A stretch of DNA of 7,780 bases. It comes from Bacteroidota bacterium (GTDB lineage: Bacteria > Bacteroidota > Ignavibacteria > Ignavibacteriales > Melioribacteraceae). The notes under the pieces are model-generated. The model did not search any database. It was not told where the DNA came from and worked only from the letters and a program-made list of their open reading frames with translations. Location of the stretch: NCBI GenBank assembly GCA_021814855.1, contig JAKAHQ010000068.1, positions 1 to 7,780 on the forward strand, in the 5' to 3' direction. This document shows, one piece after another, positions 1-6,804 of the stretch; within the stretch, counting starts at the first letter, position 1, and every line of letters starts with the position of its first letter. Both the position numbers and the translations under genes were made by a program.

Positions 1-329
1 CGATCTAACGGTTTGGTTAGATAATCATCAGCCCCGAGATCGAGAGCTTTAACAATATCTTCTTCCGCATTTCTAACCGAGAGAATAATTATCGGGATGT
101 TTGTCCACGTGCGCAATTCTTTTACAACGCTAAAGCCGTCGCGGTCGGGTAAGCCGATATCTAAAACAACTAACTGCGGATGCGCCGTAGCAACTTGAAC
201 GATTCCGTCTTTAGCGTTTTCCGCCTCAACAACTTTATAATCCGACGCCTCAAGTGTAATGGACAATATTTTTCTAATCTGCGCTTCGTCGTCTATCACG
301 ACGATTGTATTTTTTATGCTCGCATTCAT
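1..329 (-). CDS. kdpE: KdpE-type response regulator, receiver domain only (3' end cut by window)
   Basis: This is the N-terminal 109 residues of a response regulator; the gene runs off the left edge, so the expected winged-helix DNA-binding domain is not visible. In known systems KdpE is phosphorylated by KdpD and activates the kdpFABC promoter. The receiver domain is complete in its key residues: acidic pocket D13-D14, phospho-acceptor D57 in VVLDIGLPDRDG, switch S84 in IIILS, and K106 in DDYLTKP. The LDxGLPDxDG and DDYLxKP wording closely resembles E. coli KdpE. The ATG at 329 is chosen because it follows the kinase stop codon by one base (TAA-G-ATG), which suggests translational coupling; no clear Shine-Dalgarno is present, only a GGTG. 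Family identity rests on sequence resemblance plus position as last gene of the operon. I see nothing broken in the visible part. Confidence 0.93.
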   Translation of the reverse strand, partial: MNASIKNTIVVIDDEAQIRKILSITLEASDYKVVEAENAKDGIVQVATAHPQLVVLDIGLPDRDGFSVVKELRTWTNIPIIILSVRNAEEDIVKALDLGADDYLTKPLD

Positions 330-330
330 C

Positions 331-1902
331 TTACACACCGGCAGTGATGGGTAAACTTATCGAAAATACTGCGCCCCCGCCAGGCTTGTTTGAAGCTGAA
401 ATATTTCCGCCGTGCGCTTCGATGAATCCCTTTGATATCGATAGACCGAGCCCGGTGCCACCCGCTTTTGTCCCGGGTATCCTGTAAAACTTGTCGAATA
501 CTTTATCGAAGGTGTCTTCCGGAAAGCCGTTCCCGTTATCGGAAATATTTATAATGCAGTTGTTGCCAAATTGTTTTATCTCAATTGTGATTGTTGAGCG
601 AAGCGGTGAATACTCCAAAGAATTGTGAATGATATTTACAAGTGCCTGCTCCAGCAGCCCGAAATCGTATTTCACAAGCGGCATTTCCTCCGGGATAATT
701 ACGGTTATGCTTCTTGCCTTTAATTCCTTTTCGAATCTCTTCAAAACAGAGTTGATCAAATCTGCAATGGGGTACCAATCAAGCTTTGGTTTTAAATTGC
801 CGGATTCAAGCCTGGCCATGTCCAACAAGTTTTCAACTAGACGGTGAAGGCGCTCGGCGGCAATTTTAATTTCTTCATGAAGCTTAAATAAAATTGTTTT
901 GTTCGAGGAAATGTTTTCATCGTTGAGTGAACTTACGGCTCCCATAATGGTTGTGATCGGCGTTTTTAATTCGTGCGAAATAGAGTTGAAAAGAGTTTTG
1001 TATAATTTCTCCGACTCGTAAGCGACCATGGATTTTTGAGCGATCATATTTAGATTTTCTCTTTCGAACGCGTCTGCAATCTGGGTTAAAAACGTATCGA
1101 GCAAATTCTGCTGCTCGACAGAAAGAGCGCGTGAATCCTGCAATCGTATCCCTATAATTCCCAACCGGCTGCTCTTGCTTTTAAGAGGGTAGAAAGTAGC
1201 CGAACATGCGGAAAGAGTGTTTGTAAATTTTCCTGCTGTCTGCGAGTTTAGAAATACCCAGTTGGCTATATGCCATTCAGATTCTTCAACGGAAAATGTG
1301 CCGGAGGGATGCGAAGCTTTTTTTAATTTGTCGGGAGTTTCGCTAAGTATTATCGCAATCTCGGCTTGAAAAATCATGCGAATATTTTTAGCGGCGATCG
1401 AGCATATTTCGTCGATGCTGTTCGCGATGGAAAGTTCCTTTGCAAGATTGTAAAGCGCAGATGTTCTTTCTTCCTTCTGCCGCAAAAACATTTGCTGAGT
1501 TCTTATTTTGGAAGTCAGGTAGCCGGAAACGCTTGCAATCAGAAAATACATGAAGAACATCAGGGCGTCGTCGACCTTGGCAATATGAAAAGTAAATTGA
1601 GGCGGTATAAAAAAGAAATTCCAACTGAGCGCGCTTATAAGAGCAGCGACAAAAACCGGCCCGGGCCCGAAGTTGAACAAAGGTAATAGTGTAACTGTGA
1701 AAAGAAACAACAGCGAAACAGTTTGGTAACCTATATGACCGGCAACATGATAAAGGGTTAAAGTCATAAGCAAGATTATGACTGCCGCAGAAACATACTT
1801 TGAAGGCGATGATGTGGGTCTCGGTATTAATCCCAGCAGTATTTTTTTGTGGGAAGTTTGAATGCCTTCGGCGGTAATGTTATTGGAGTCGTTGCTTTCC
1901 AT
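331..1902 (-). CDS. KdpD-type membrane histidine kinase (DUF4118-GAF-HisKA-HATPase), lacking the KdpD/USP input domains
   Basis: This 523-residue protein corresponds to the C-terminal half of a classical KdpD. Residues about 37-130 form four hydrophobic segments of the DUF4118 membrane domain, with the hallmark WNFFFIPPQFTFHI at 94-107. A basic linker (about 131-147) and a GAF-like domain (about 149-283) follow. The HisKA segment has the phospho-acceptor H310 in FNSISHELKTP. The ATPase domain has an N box with N423 and N427, the G1 box DNGNG at 455-459, an F box around 465-473, and the G2 box GGTGLGL at 481-487. The catalytic parts look intact, so it should autophosphorylate and pass phosphate to the KdpE next to it. 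It has no Walker A or USP domain; those lie in the upstream protein. The ATG is three bases after the upstream stop, with a weak TGGA eight bases before it. I leave the symbol empty because the kdpD function is shared by two genes. Confidence 0.93.
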   Translation of the reverse strand: MESNDSNNITAEGIQTSHKKILLGLIPRPTSSPSKYVSAAVIILLMTLTLYHVAGHIGYQTVSLLFLFTVTLLPLFNFGPGPVFVAALISALSWNFFFIPPQFTFHIAKVDDALMFFMYFLIASVSGYLTSKIRTQQMFLRQKEERTSALYNLAKELSIANSIDEICSIAAKNIRMIFQAEIAIILSETPDKLKKASHPSGTFSVEESEWHIANWVFLNSQTAGKFTNTLSACSATFYPLKSKSSRLGIIGIRLQDSRALSVEQQNLLDTFLTQIADAFERENLNMIAQKSMVAYESEKLYKTLFNSISHELKTPITTIMGAVSSLNDENISSNKTILFKLHEEIKIAAERLHRLVENLLDMARLESGNLKPKLDWYPIADLINSVLKRFEKELKARSITVIIPEEMPLVKYDFGLLEQALVNIIHNSLEYSPLRSTITIEIKQFGNNCIINISDNGNGFPEDTFDKVFDKFYRIPGTKAGGTGLGLSISKGFIEAHGGNISASNKPGGGAVFSISLPITAGV

Positions 1903-1905
1903 TTA

Positions 1906-3936
1906 TCAAATCCAGTTTGAAATTGCCATGGAAGAAAGCTTTAGCACCGTATTTATAAGATTTTTCTGTTCAGGAAAAAGATTTTTATAACTGCAATTCA
2001 ATCCGGCTACACCAATCGTATTTCCCGAAGAAATGGATACGGGAAGAAATACCCAGTTAACTTCGGTTAAATTTTCAGTTCCGCTGCCGGCAATCTCGCC
2101 TTTAGCCGCTACCCATTCGGCAACGCTTAGTTCCTTGATAGTTAGTTCAACGGCCGCCGAATTTTTTGCGAGCGGTCTAAGCTGCCCTTTATCGTCTTTA
2201 AGAAATACCGATGTGTTCGACATAACAATTTTTGCAAGGTACTTAACCAAAATTTTCGAAATCTCTTCGAGCACTGTAGTCTTGATAAGTAACAGAGCAA
2301 AATTTTTCTGTCCGCTCGGTTCTTGAATCTCTTTAATAATTTCTTCGTGCAAAGGTATATTAAGAAGCTCCTTGCTAAGATCCTCAATCATGCTCAAACT
2401 TTCAAGCCGCATTCTTAAAGCATTGTACTGGTTTTTAGACTGCTTAATAAGATGGCTCACCACAATCGACACGGCAAGAAAAATCATAAGACTGATGAAA
2501 TGTTCCGGTCTGCTGATTGTGAATGTGTATCTTGGTTCGACGAATAAAAAGTCGTAGAACGCAACTCCTAAAATCGAAGAAAAAATTGCCGGGCCGGTTC
2601 CGTAAAGAAGCGCGGCTGTAATGGGGCCGATTAAATAAATTATCTCGAACGACGGGGCGGTGAAAAATTTCTCAGTAATCCAGATTAATACAGAAAGCAA
2701 AAGCAATATCAGGAGAGATATCGTATAATCCCGCAGGTGAAATTCGTATTTCTTTTTTCTCTTAGCCTTCTTAGGAGGAGAAATTTCGGCTTCGGCAGTA
2801 GGAGTAATTAATTGAACATCAAACGCGCTTTGATCGTGCATCAGTCTGTATGTCGGCGAGCGTTTCAAAAATTCATACAATGCCGATCTTAACGGTTTAC
2901 CCACGAGAACGCGGGTAACATTTTTTGATTTGGCAAAGCTGATAAGTTCATCGGCAATATCGGAGCCGGAGAGAGTAAAAATTTTTGCGCCGAAATTCTC
3001 CGCAAGATTGAGAGCTTCGGAAAGATATGCCTGCTGGTTTTGTGTTAAGCTTCGGAATTTTGGAGTGGAAACATAAACAGCGTACCATTCAATTCCGGAA
3101 TCGTAGGCAAGATTATACGCGCGTCTTATAAGCTGTTTGGAAAAAGGACCCGGCGAAATGCAAACCATAATTTTATCTTGAACCGGCCAGGTTTCGTTTA
3201 TACCTCGTGCCTTCATGTAATTCAAAACTTCGCTGTCGATCTTGGACGCAACTTTTCTCAAAGTAATTTCGCGCAGCGCGGCAAGATTTCCTTCGCGGAA
3301 AAAATTTTCAATTGCTCTTTGAGCCTGTTCCGGCACATAAACTTTTCCTTCCTTAAGCCGCTGCAAAAGTTCGGCCAGGGGAATATCGACAAGTTTAATT
3401 TCGTCCGCTTCTTCAAGAATATTGTCCGGCAAAGTTTCCTGAACTCTGACGCCCGTTATTTTTGCAACAACGTCGTTTTGACTTTCGAAATGCTGGATGT
3501 TGACGGTCGTGAGTACGTCGATTCCGTTTTCCAATAATTCTTTTACGTCCTGGTATCTCTTTGGGTGGCGGCTGCCGGGGGCGTTTGTGTGGGCCAACTC
3601 ATCTACAAGAACGACCGTCGGTTTACGATTGAGTATTGCGTCAACATCCATTTCCTCAAGGGCAATATCCTTGTAGATAATTTTTTTTCTTGGCAGAACC
3701 TCGAGTCCTTCTATCAAAGCATTTGTCTCGGCCCGTTTATGAGTCTCAACATAGCCGATAACCGCATCGACACCGCGGTTTTTAAGAGTGTGAGCTTCAA
3801 GAAGCATTGTATAGGTCTTGCCCACTCCTGGAGCGTAACCCAAGAAGATTTTCAGTTTGCCGTTCTTCTTCTCTCCGCGTTTAATCTCGGAAAGCAGCGC
3901 ATCCGGGTCCGGGCGTAGTCTCTCTTCTTCGATCAT
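1906..3936 (-). CDS. kdpD: KdpD N-terminal sensor protein (KdpD-USP-DUF4118-GAF), without kinase domains
   Basis: This 676-residue protein carries the input half of KdpD. The KdpD domain (about 21-235) has a Walker A motif, GYAPGVGKT at 33-41, and the conserved VVLVDELAHTNAPGSRHPKR at 108-127 with a Walker-B-like D112/E113. A universal-stress-protein (USP) domain spans about 253-378. After a basic linker (388-396, rich in K/R), four hydrophobic segments at about 403-420, 432-447, 449-463 and 479-497 form DUF4118, with YDFLFVEPRYTFTI at 461-474. A coiled-coil-like stretch and a GAF-like domain (about 512-676) end the protein. There is no HisKA or HATPase domain: E. coli KdpD, at about 890 residues, continues with both. 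The start ATG lies four bases after the kdpC stop without a clear Shine-Dalgarno, so coupling is likely. I infer that it senses K+ and/or nucleotide state and works with the kinase encoded next. The GAF region seems to carry about 25 extra residues (about 530-555) compared with my memory of E. coli KdpD. Confidence 0.93.
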   Translation of the reverse strand: MIEEERLRPDPDALLSEIKRGEKKNGKLKIFLGYAPGVGKTYTMLLEAHTLKNRGVDAVIGYVETHKRAETNALIEGLEVLPRKKIIYKDIALEEMDVDAILNRKPTVVLVDELAHTNAPGSRHPKRYQDVKELLENGIDVLTTVNIQHFESQNDVVAKITGVRVQETLPDNILEEADEIKLVDIPLAELLQRLKEGKVYVPEQAQRAIENFFREGNLAALREITLRKVASKIDSEVLNYMKARGINETWPVQDKIMVCISPGPFSKQLIRRAYNLAYDSGIEWYAVYVSTPKFRSLTQNQQAYLSEALNLAENFGAKIFTLSGSDIADELISFAKSKNVTRVLVGKPLRSALYEFLKRSPTYRLMHDQSAFDVQLITPTAEAEISPPKKAKRKKKYEFHLRDYTISLLILLLLSVLIWITEKFFTAPSFEIIYLIGPITAALLYGTGPAIFSSILGVAFYDFLFVEPRYTFTISRPEHFISLMIFLAVSIVVSHLIKQSKNQYNALRMRLESLSMIEDLSKELLNIPLHEEIIKEIQEPSGQKNFALLLIKTTVLEEISKILVKYLAKIVMSNTSVFLKDDKGQLRPLAKNSAAVELTIKELSVAEWVAAKGEIAGSGTENLTEVNWVFLPVSISSGNTIGVAGLNCSYKNLFPEQKNLINTVLKLSSMAISNWI

Positions 3937-3940
3937 GAAA

Positions 3941-4516
3941 TCATTTCACTTTATCTAACTGCAAATTTAACAAAAGAACATTAACTACCGAATTGCCGAG
4001 GAAACCAAACTGCGGGTATTGAGTTAAAGAATCGATCAATGCAATTACTTTTTTACTTTGCTCGTTGTTAAATCCTCTTGACTTAGCTATTCTTTCCACC
4101 TGCAGTTTTGCCGATTCGGGAGAAATGTGAGGATCGACCCCGCTGCCGGAAGCAAAGAACATTTCATTCGGAACGAGCGATGCATCGCTCACAAAATTTT
4201 TATCGGCAAAATTTTTCTTCCGCTCCAGGAATGCGTGTTTAAGTTTTTCACTTGTCGGGCCAAGGTTAGAACCGCCCGAAGGCATCGGGTTGTAATCGAT
4301 TGCGGATGGCCGAGGCCAAAAGTATTTATCGCTCTCAAATTTCTGGCCGATTAATTTAGAGCCGATAATTTTTCCGCCCTTCTCTATAAAGCTCCCGCTG
4401 GCCTTGCCGGGAAATAAAACTAAAGAAGCAAGTGAGATGAAAAGAGGGTAAATAACACCGGTAAGAATCGTGATTATCACAAAATATTTTATGGTTATTA
4501 AAATTTGCTTTTTCAT
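3941..4516 (-). CDS. kdpC: K+-transporting ATPase subunit C
   Basis: This is the 191-residue KdpC, the usual size for the family (about 190). KdpC is a single-pass inner-membrane subunit that stabilises the KdpFABC complex and helps KdpB use ATP. One N-terminal membrane helix (about 9-35) with a short basic start precedes the soluble domain. Family motifs are clear: IIGSKLIGQKF at 50-60, YFWPRPSAIDYNPMPSGGSN at 65-84, and the FASGSGVDPHISPESAKLQV block at 121-140, followed by an RIAKSRG stretch. The ATG at 4516 is chosen because it gives a complete N-terminal helix and has GAG eight bases upstream. Upstream ATGs at the same spot are out of frame or stopped at once. Unlike the downstream genes it is separated from its predecessor by a 115-nt gap. 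Confidence 0.97.
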   Translation of the reverse strand: MKKQILITIKYFVIITILTGVIYPLFISLASLVLFPGKASGSFIEKGGKIIGSKLIGQKFESDKYFWPRPSAIDYNPMPSGGSNLGPTSEKLKHAFLERKKNFADKNFVSDASLVPNEMFFASGSGVDPHISPESAKLQVERIAKSRGFNNEQSKKVIALIDSLTQYPQFGFLGNSVVNVLLLNLQLDKVK

Positions 4517-4521
4517 TTTAT

Positions 4522-4527
4522 CATCTC
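4522..4527 (-). promoter_or_regulatory. kdpC ribosome binding site
   Basis: GAGATG on the minus strand places GAG eight bases before the kdpC ATG at 4516. It is a modest Shine-Dalgarno match and supports this start over the nearby out-of-frame ATGs. Confidence 0.5.
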
Positions 4528-4542
4528 ATGTTTTTTAAATAT

Positions 4543-4569
4543 AGTATAAAAAATAGAATGCAGATCGAA
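4543..4569 (-). promoter_or_regulatory. Possible weak internal promoter before kdpC
   Basis: On the minus strand a TATACT element (4543-4548), close to the sigma-70 -10 consensus, sits in an AT-rich run and is followed by TATATTTA, loosely like the Bacteroidota TAnnTTTG element. The best upstream partner, TTCGAT at 4564-4569, is a poor -35 match with only 15 bases of spacing. AT-rich sequence produces such matches by chance, so this is a weak call. Confidence 0.2.
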
Positions 4570-4587
4570 CGGATTGAGTAGATATTA

Positions 4588-4610
4588 ACAGATCAATCAG
4601 TTGAATCTGT
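4588..4610 (-). other. Imperfect hairpin just downstream of kdpB
   Basis: On the mRNA (minus) strand, ACAGATTCAA and TTGATCTGT flank a CTGA loop, forming a nine-base-pair stem with one bulged base. It begins about 20 nt after the kdpB stop. It is not GC-rich and no uridine run follows, so it does not look like an intrinsic terminator. It could protect or process the transcript, or be chance. Confidence 0.4.
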
Positions 4611-4631
4611 GTGCTATTAGTTTGATATTTT

Positions 4632-6770
4632 TCATACCAACCCGATGGCTGTGATGAATAAGTCAATTAACTTTATCCCGATGAACGGCACAATCAAACC
4701 GCCGGCGCCGTAAATCCAAATGTTGCGTTTCAATATTGCCGCGGCTCCTTCTGGTCTGTACTTTACCCCTTTAAGCGCAAGCGGTATTAAAAGAATGATA
4801 ATTATCGCGTTGAAAATTACCGCGCTGAGAATTGCGCTTTGAGGTGTTGCAAGCCGCATAATGTTTAATACGGAAAGGGGCCCGTCGGTTAAATGTTTAG
4901 CAAAAAGAAAAGTTGAAATTGCCGGTATGATGGCAAAATATTTTGCCACATCGTTTGCAATGCTGAATGTTGTTAAAGAGCCGCGCGTCATTAAAAGTTG
5001 CTTGCCGATTTCAACTACTTCGATCAGCTTTGTAGGATTACTGTCGAGGTCGATCATATTTCCAGCTTCGCGCGCGGCTTGAGTTCCGCTGTTCATCGCT
5101 ATTCCAACGTCGGCTTGCGCAAGAGCCGGGGCGTCGTTTGTTCCGTCGCCGATCATTCCAATCATCTTGCCGGAAGCTTGTTCTTCGCGGATTCTTTTTA
5201 ATTTGTCTTCCGGTTTTGCTTCTGCAATAAAATCGTCCACGCCGGCTTCTGCGGCAATTGCGGTTGCGGTCAACGGATTATCGCCGGTTATCATCACTGT
5301 CTTAATTCCCATTTTACGAAGCTGCGCGAAGCGTTCCTTAATTCCGCCCTTCACAATATCTTTTAACTCTATAACGCCGAGCACTTTTAAATTTTCTGCA
5401 ACAACAAGAGGCGTCGAACCTGCTTTTGAGATATCGTTTACAATTTGCTGTACATTGGAATTGAAAATTCCACCGCCGCTCTCGACGTAATTTTTAATTG
5501 CATCGGCGGAACCTTTCCTAATTATTCTTTCCCGCTTCGCTTCACTTTGGACAGTCGAAGCGGACCGGGTACTTTCTCCATCGGAAGAATGAATATCAAC
5601 GCCGCTCATCCTTGTTTGGGCCGAAAAGGGAATGAAATGTGCATCAAGTTTGGATATATCTCTTCCTCTTAAACCGAATTTTTCTTTTGCAAGAACAACT
5701 ATGGATCTTCCTTCCGGTGTTTCATCGGAAAGAGAAGATAGCTGCGCGGCGTCTGCAAGATTTTCTACCGAAATTCCGTTGGCCGGTATGAATACCGAAG
5801 CCATCCGGTTTCCCAATGTAATTGTTCCGGTTTTATCAAGAAGAAGAACGTCGATATCTCCGGCGGCTTCTACCGCTCTTCCGCTCATCGCGATAACGTT
5901 ATGACCGAGTAGGCGATCCATGCCGCTTATTCCAATTGCGCTAAGCAATCCACCGATTGTTGTAGGTATTAAACAAACAAGCAACGCCACTAACACCGGT
6001 ATCGAAACAAATTGACTGATATTAAATGTACCGGTTTTATAGTATTCGATAAAAACACGAATTGTAATTACGACCAGCAGGAACAAAATGTTAAGCCCGG
6101 AAAGAAGAGTTGAGAGAGCGATTTCGTTGGGAGTCTTTTTGCGTTTTGCACCTTCGACGAGCGAAATCATTTTATCAAGATAAGTGCTTCCCGGGTCTGC
6201 GGTAATTCGAATAACAATTCTATCGCTTATAACTTTTGTGCCGCCTGTAACTACGCTTCTGTCTCCTCCGCTTTCTCTAATTACAGGAGCGGATTCTCCT
6301 GTGAGTGCGGATTCGTCAATGCTCGCAACACCTTCGATTACTTCTCCGTCGGATGGTATAACATCGCCGGCTTCGCAAACCACGTGATCGTTGGTTCTTA
6401 ATTCGGTTGCGGAAACCTTTTCTTCTTTTCCGTTTATTAACTTGCGGGCAATTGTTTGTGTGCGTGTTTTGCGTAAGCTTTCGGACTGCGCCTTGCCTCT
6501 TCCCTCGGCAACTGCCTCCGCAAAATTTGCAAAGAGCACCGTGAACCAAAGCCATATTATAATTTGAAGCGTGAAGCCGGAATAATAACCGCTGAAAACA
6601 TCTTTGATAAAAAATAAAGTTGAGAGCGCCGCTCCAACAGCTACCATGAACATTACCGGATTTCTCAACAAGACCTTTGGGTCTAACTTTTTAAATGAAT
6701 CTATAATTGCCTGCCTGATGATAGCTTTATCAAATAACTTTCTCTTGCTTTTATTTTTTATTGAATCCAT
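4632..6770 (-). CDS. kdpB: K+-transporting P-type ATPase subunit B
   Basis: KdpB hydrolyses ATP to drive K+ uptake in the inner-membrane Kdp complex. Numbering from the ATG at 6770 gives 712 residues (E. coli has 682). Visible parts, in order: membrane helices near 38-56 and 67-86; the A-domain TGES at 157-160; helices near 223-243 and 253-276 with LIPTTIGG; the phosphorylated D312 in DKTGT; the N-domain with FSAQTRMSG (381-389) and KGS (419-421); MITGDN (493-498) and GDGTND (541-546); then three C-terminal helices, the first with D607 and K610 in NDVAKYF, equivalent to E. coli D583/K586. All catalytic residues are present. An insertion of about 20 residues (about 394-413) separates the two ATP-binding loops of the N-domain. 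The ATG start has AGGA eight bases upstream and matches family N-termini. An in-frame TTG at 6842 would add 24 residues and overlap kdpA by 38 bases, which I reject. Confidence 0.97.
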   Translation of the reverse strand: MDSIKNKSKRKLFDKAIIRQAIIDSFKKLDPKVLLRNPVMFMVAVGAALSTLFFIKDVFSGYYSGFTLQIIIWLWFTVLFANFAEAVAEGRGKAQSESLRKTRTQTIARKLINGKEEKVSATELRTNDHVVCEAGDVIPSDGEVIEGVASIDESALTGESAPVIRESGGDRSVVTGGTKVISDRIVIRITADPGSTYLDKMISLVEGAKRKKTPNEIALSTLLSGLNILFLLVVITIRVFIEYYKTGTFNISQFVSIPVLVALLVCLIPTTIGGLLSAIGISGMDRLLGHNVIAMSGRAVEAAGDIDVLLLDKTGTITLGNRMASVFIPANGISVENLADAAQLSSLSDETPEGRSIVVLAKEKFGLRGRDISKLDAHFIPFSAQTRMSGVDIHSSDGESTRSASTVQSEAKRERIIRKGSADAIKNYVESGGGIFNSNVQQIVNDISKAGSTPLVVAENLKVLGVIELKDIVKGGIKERFAQLRKMGIKTVMITGDNPLTATAIAAEAGVDDFIAEAKPEDKLKRIREEQASGKMIGMIGDGTNDAPALAQADVGIAMNSGTQAAREAGNMIDLDSNPTKLIEVVEIGKQLLMTRGSLTTFSIANDVAKYFAIIPAISTFLFAKHLTDGPLSVLNIMRLATPQSAILSAVIFNAIIIILLIPLALKGVKYRPEGAAAILKRNIWIYGAGGLIVPFIGIKLIDLFITAIGLV
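5532..5563. repeat. REP-like palindrome inside the kdpB coding sequence
   Basis: Perfect 8-bp inverted arms CCGCTTCG (5532-5539) and CGAAGCGG (5556-5563) enclose 16 bases. A second pairing register also works because CGCTTC occurs twice: CGCTTCACT (5538-5546) pairs with AGTCGAAGCG (5553-5562) around a six-base loop with one bulge. The palindrome lies exactly within the part of kdpB that has no counterpart in E. coli KdpB and stays in frame. Arms built on CTTCG/CGAAG are reminiscent of dispersed palindromes in many bacterial genomes, but copy number cannot be judged from this window. Confidence 0.6.
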
Positions 6771-6778
6771 TTCTTTAA

Positions 6779-6782
6779 TCCT
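6779..6782 (-). promoter_or_regulatory. kdpB ribosome binding site (decides the start)
   Basis: AGGA on the minus strand lies eight bases before the ATG at 6770. It is the best Shine-Dalgarno match at any start in the window and favours this ATG over the TTG at 6842, which lies inside kdpA. Confidence 0.65.
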
Positions 6783-6804
6783 ATCTTTCAATTTTGCCTT
6801 GTAT

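Larger units (their letters stand above)
4517..4631 (-). other. kdpB-kdpC intergenic region (115 nt)
   Basis: This is the only sizeable non-coding stretch between genes in the window. It holds an imperfect hairpin near the kdpB end, an AT-rich block near the kdpC end, and the kdpC ribosome binding site. No open reading frame of note and no strong terminator are present. In E. coli the kdpA, kdpB and kdpC genes are closely packed, so a gap of this size inside the ATPase genes is a mild departure. Confidence 0.8.

Noticed and set aside
1900..1910. kdpD broken by a simple nonsense mutation or frameshift
   Set aside because: Both products carry a full DUF4118 and GAF domain and the kinase has its own start, so the break does not fall within one ordinary KdpD chain.
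3178..3918. Plus-strand open frames of 117-119 codons opposite kdpD
   Set aside because: They lie antisense to strongly conserved KdpD motifs, resemble no known protein by eye, and have no convincing ribosome binding context.
4588..4610. Intrinsic terminator after kdpB
   Set aside because: The stem is AT-rich with a bulge and no uridine run follows, and the downstream genes belong to the same operon.
5167..5904. Plus-strand open frames opposite kdpB
   Set aside because: They are mirror frames of a conserved P-type ATPase sequence, with low-complexity translations rich in S and P.
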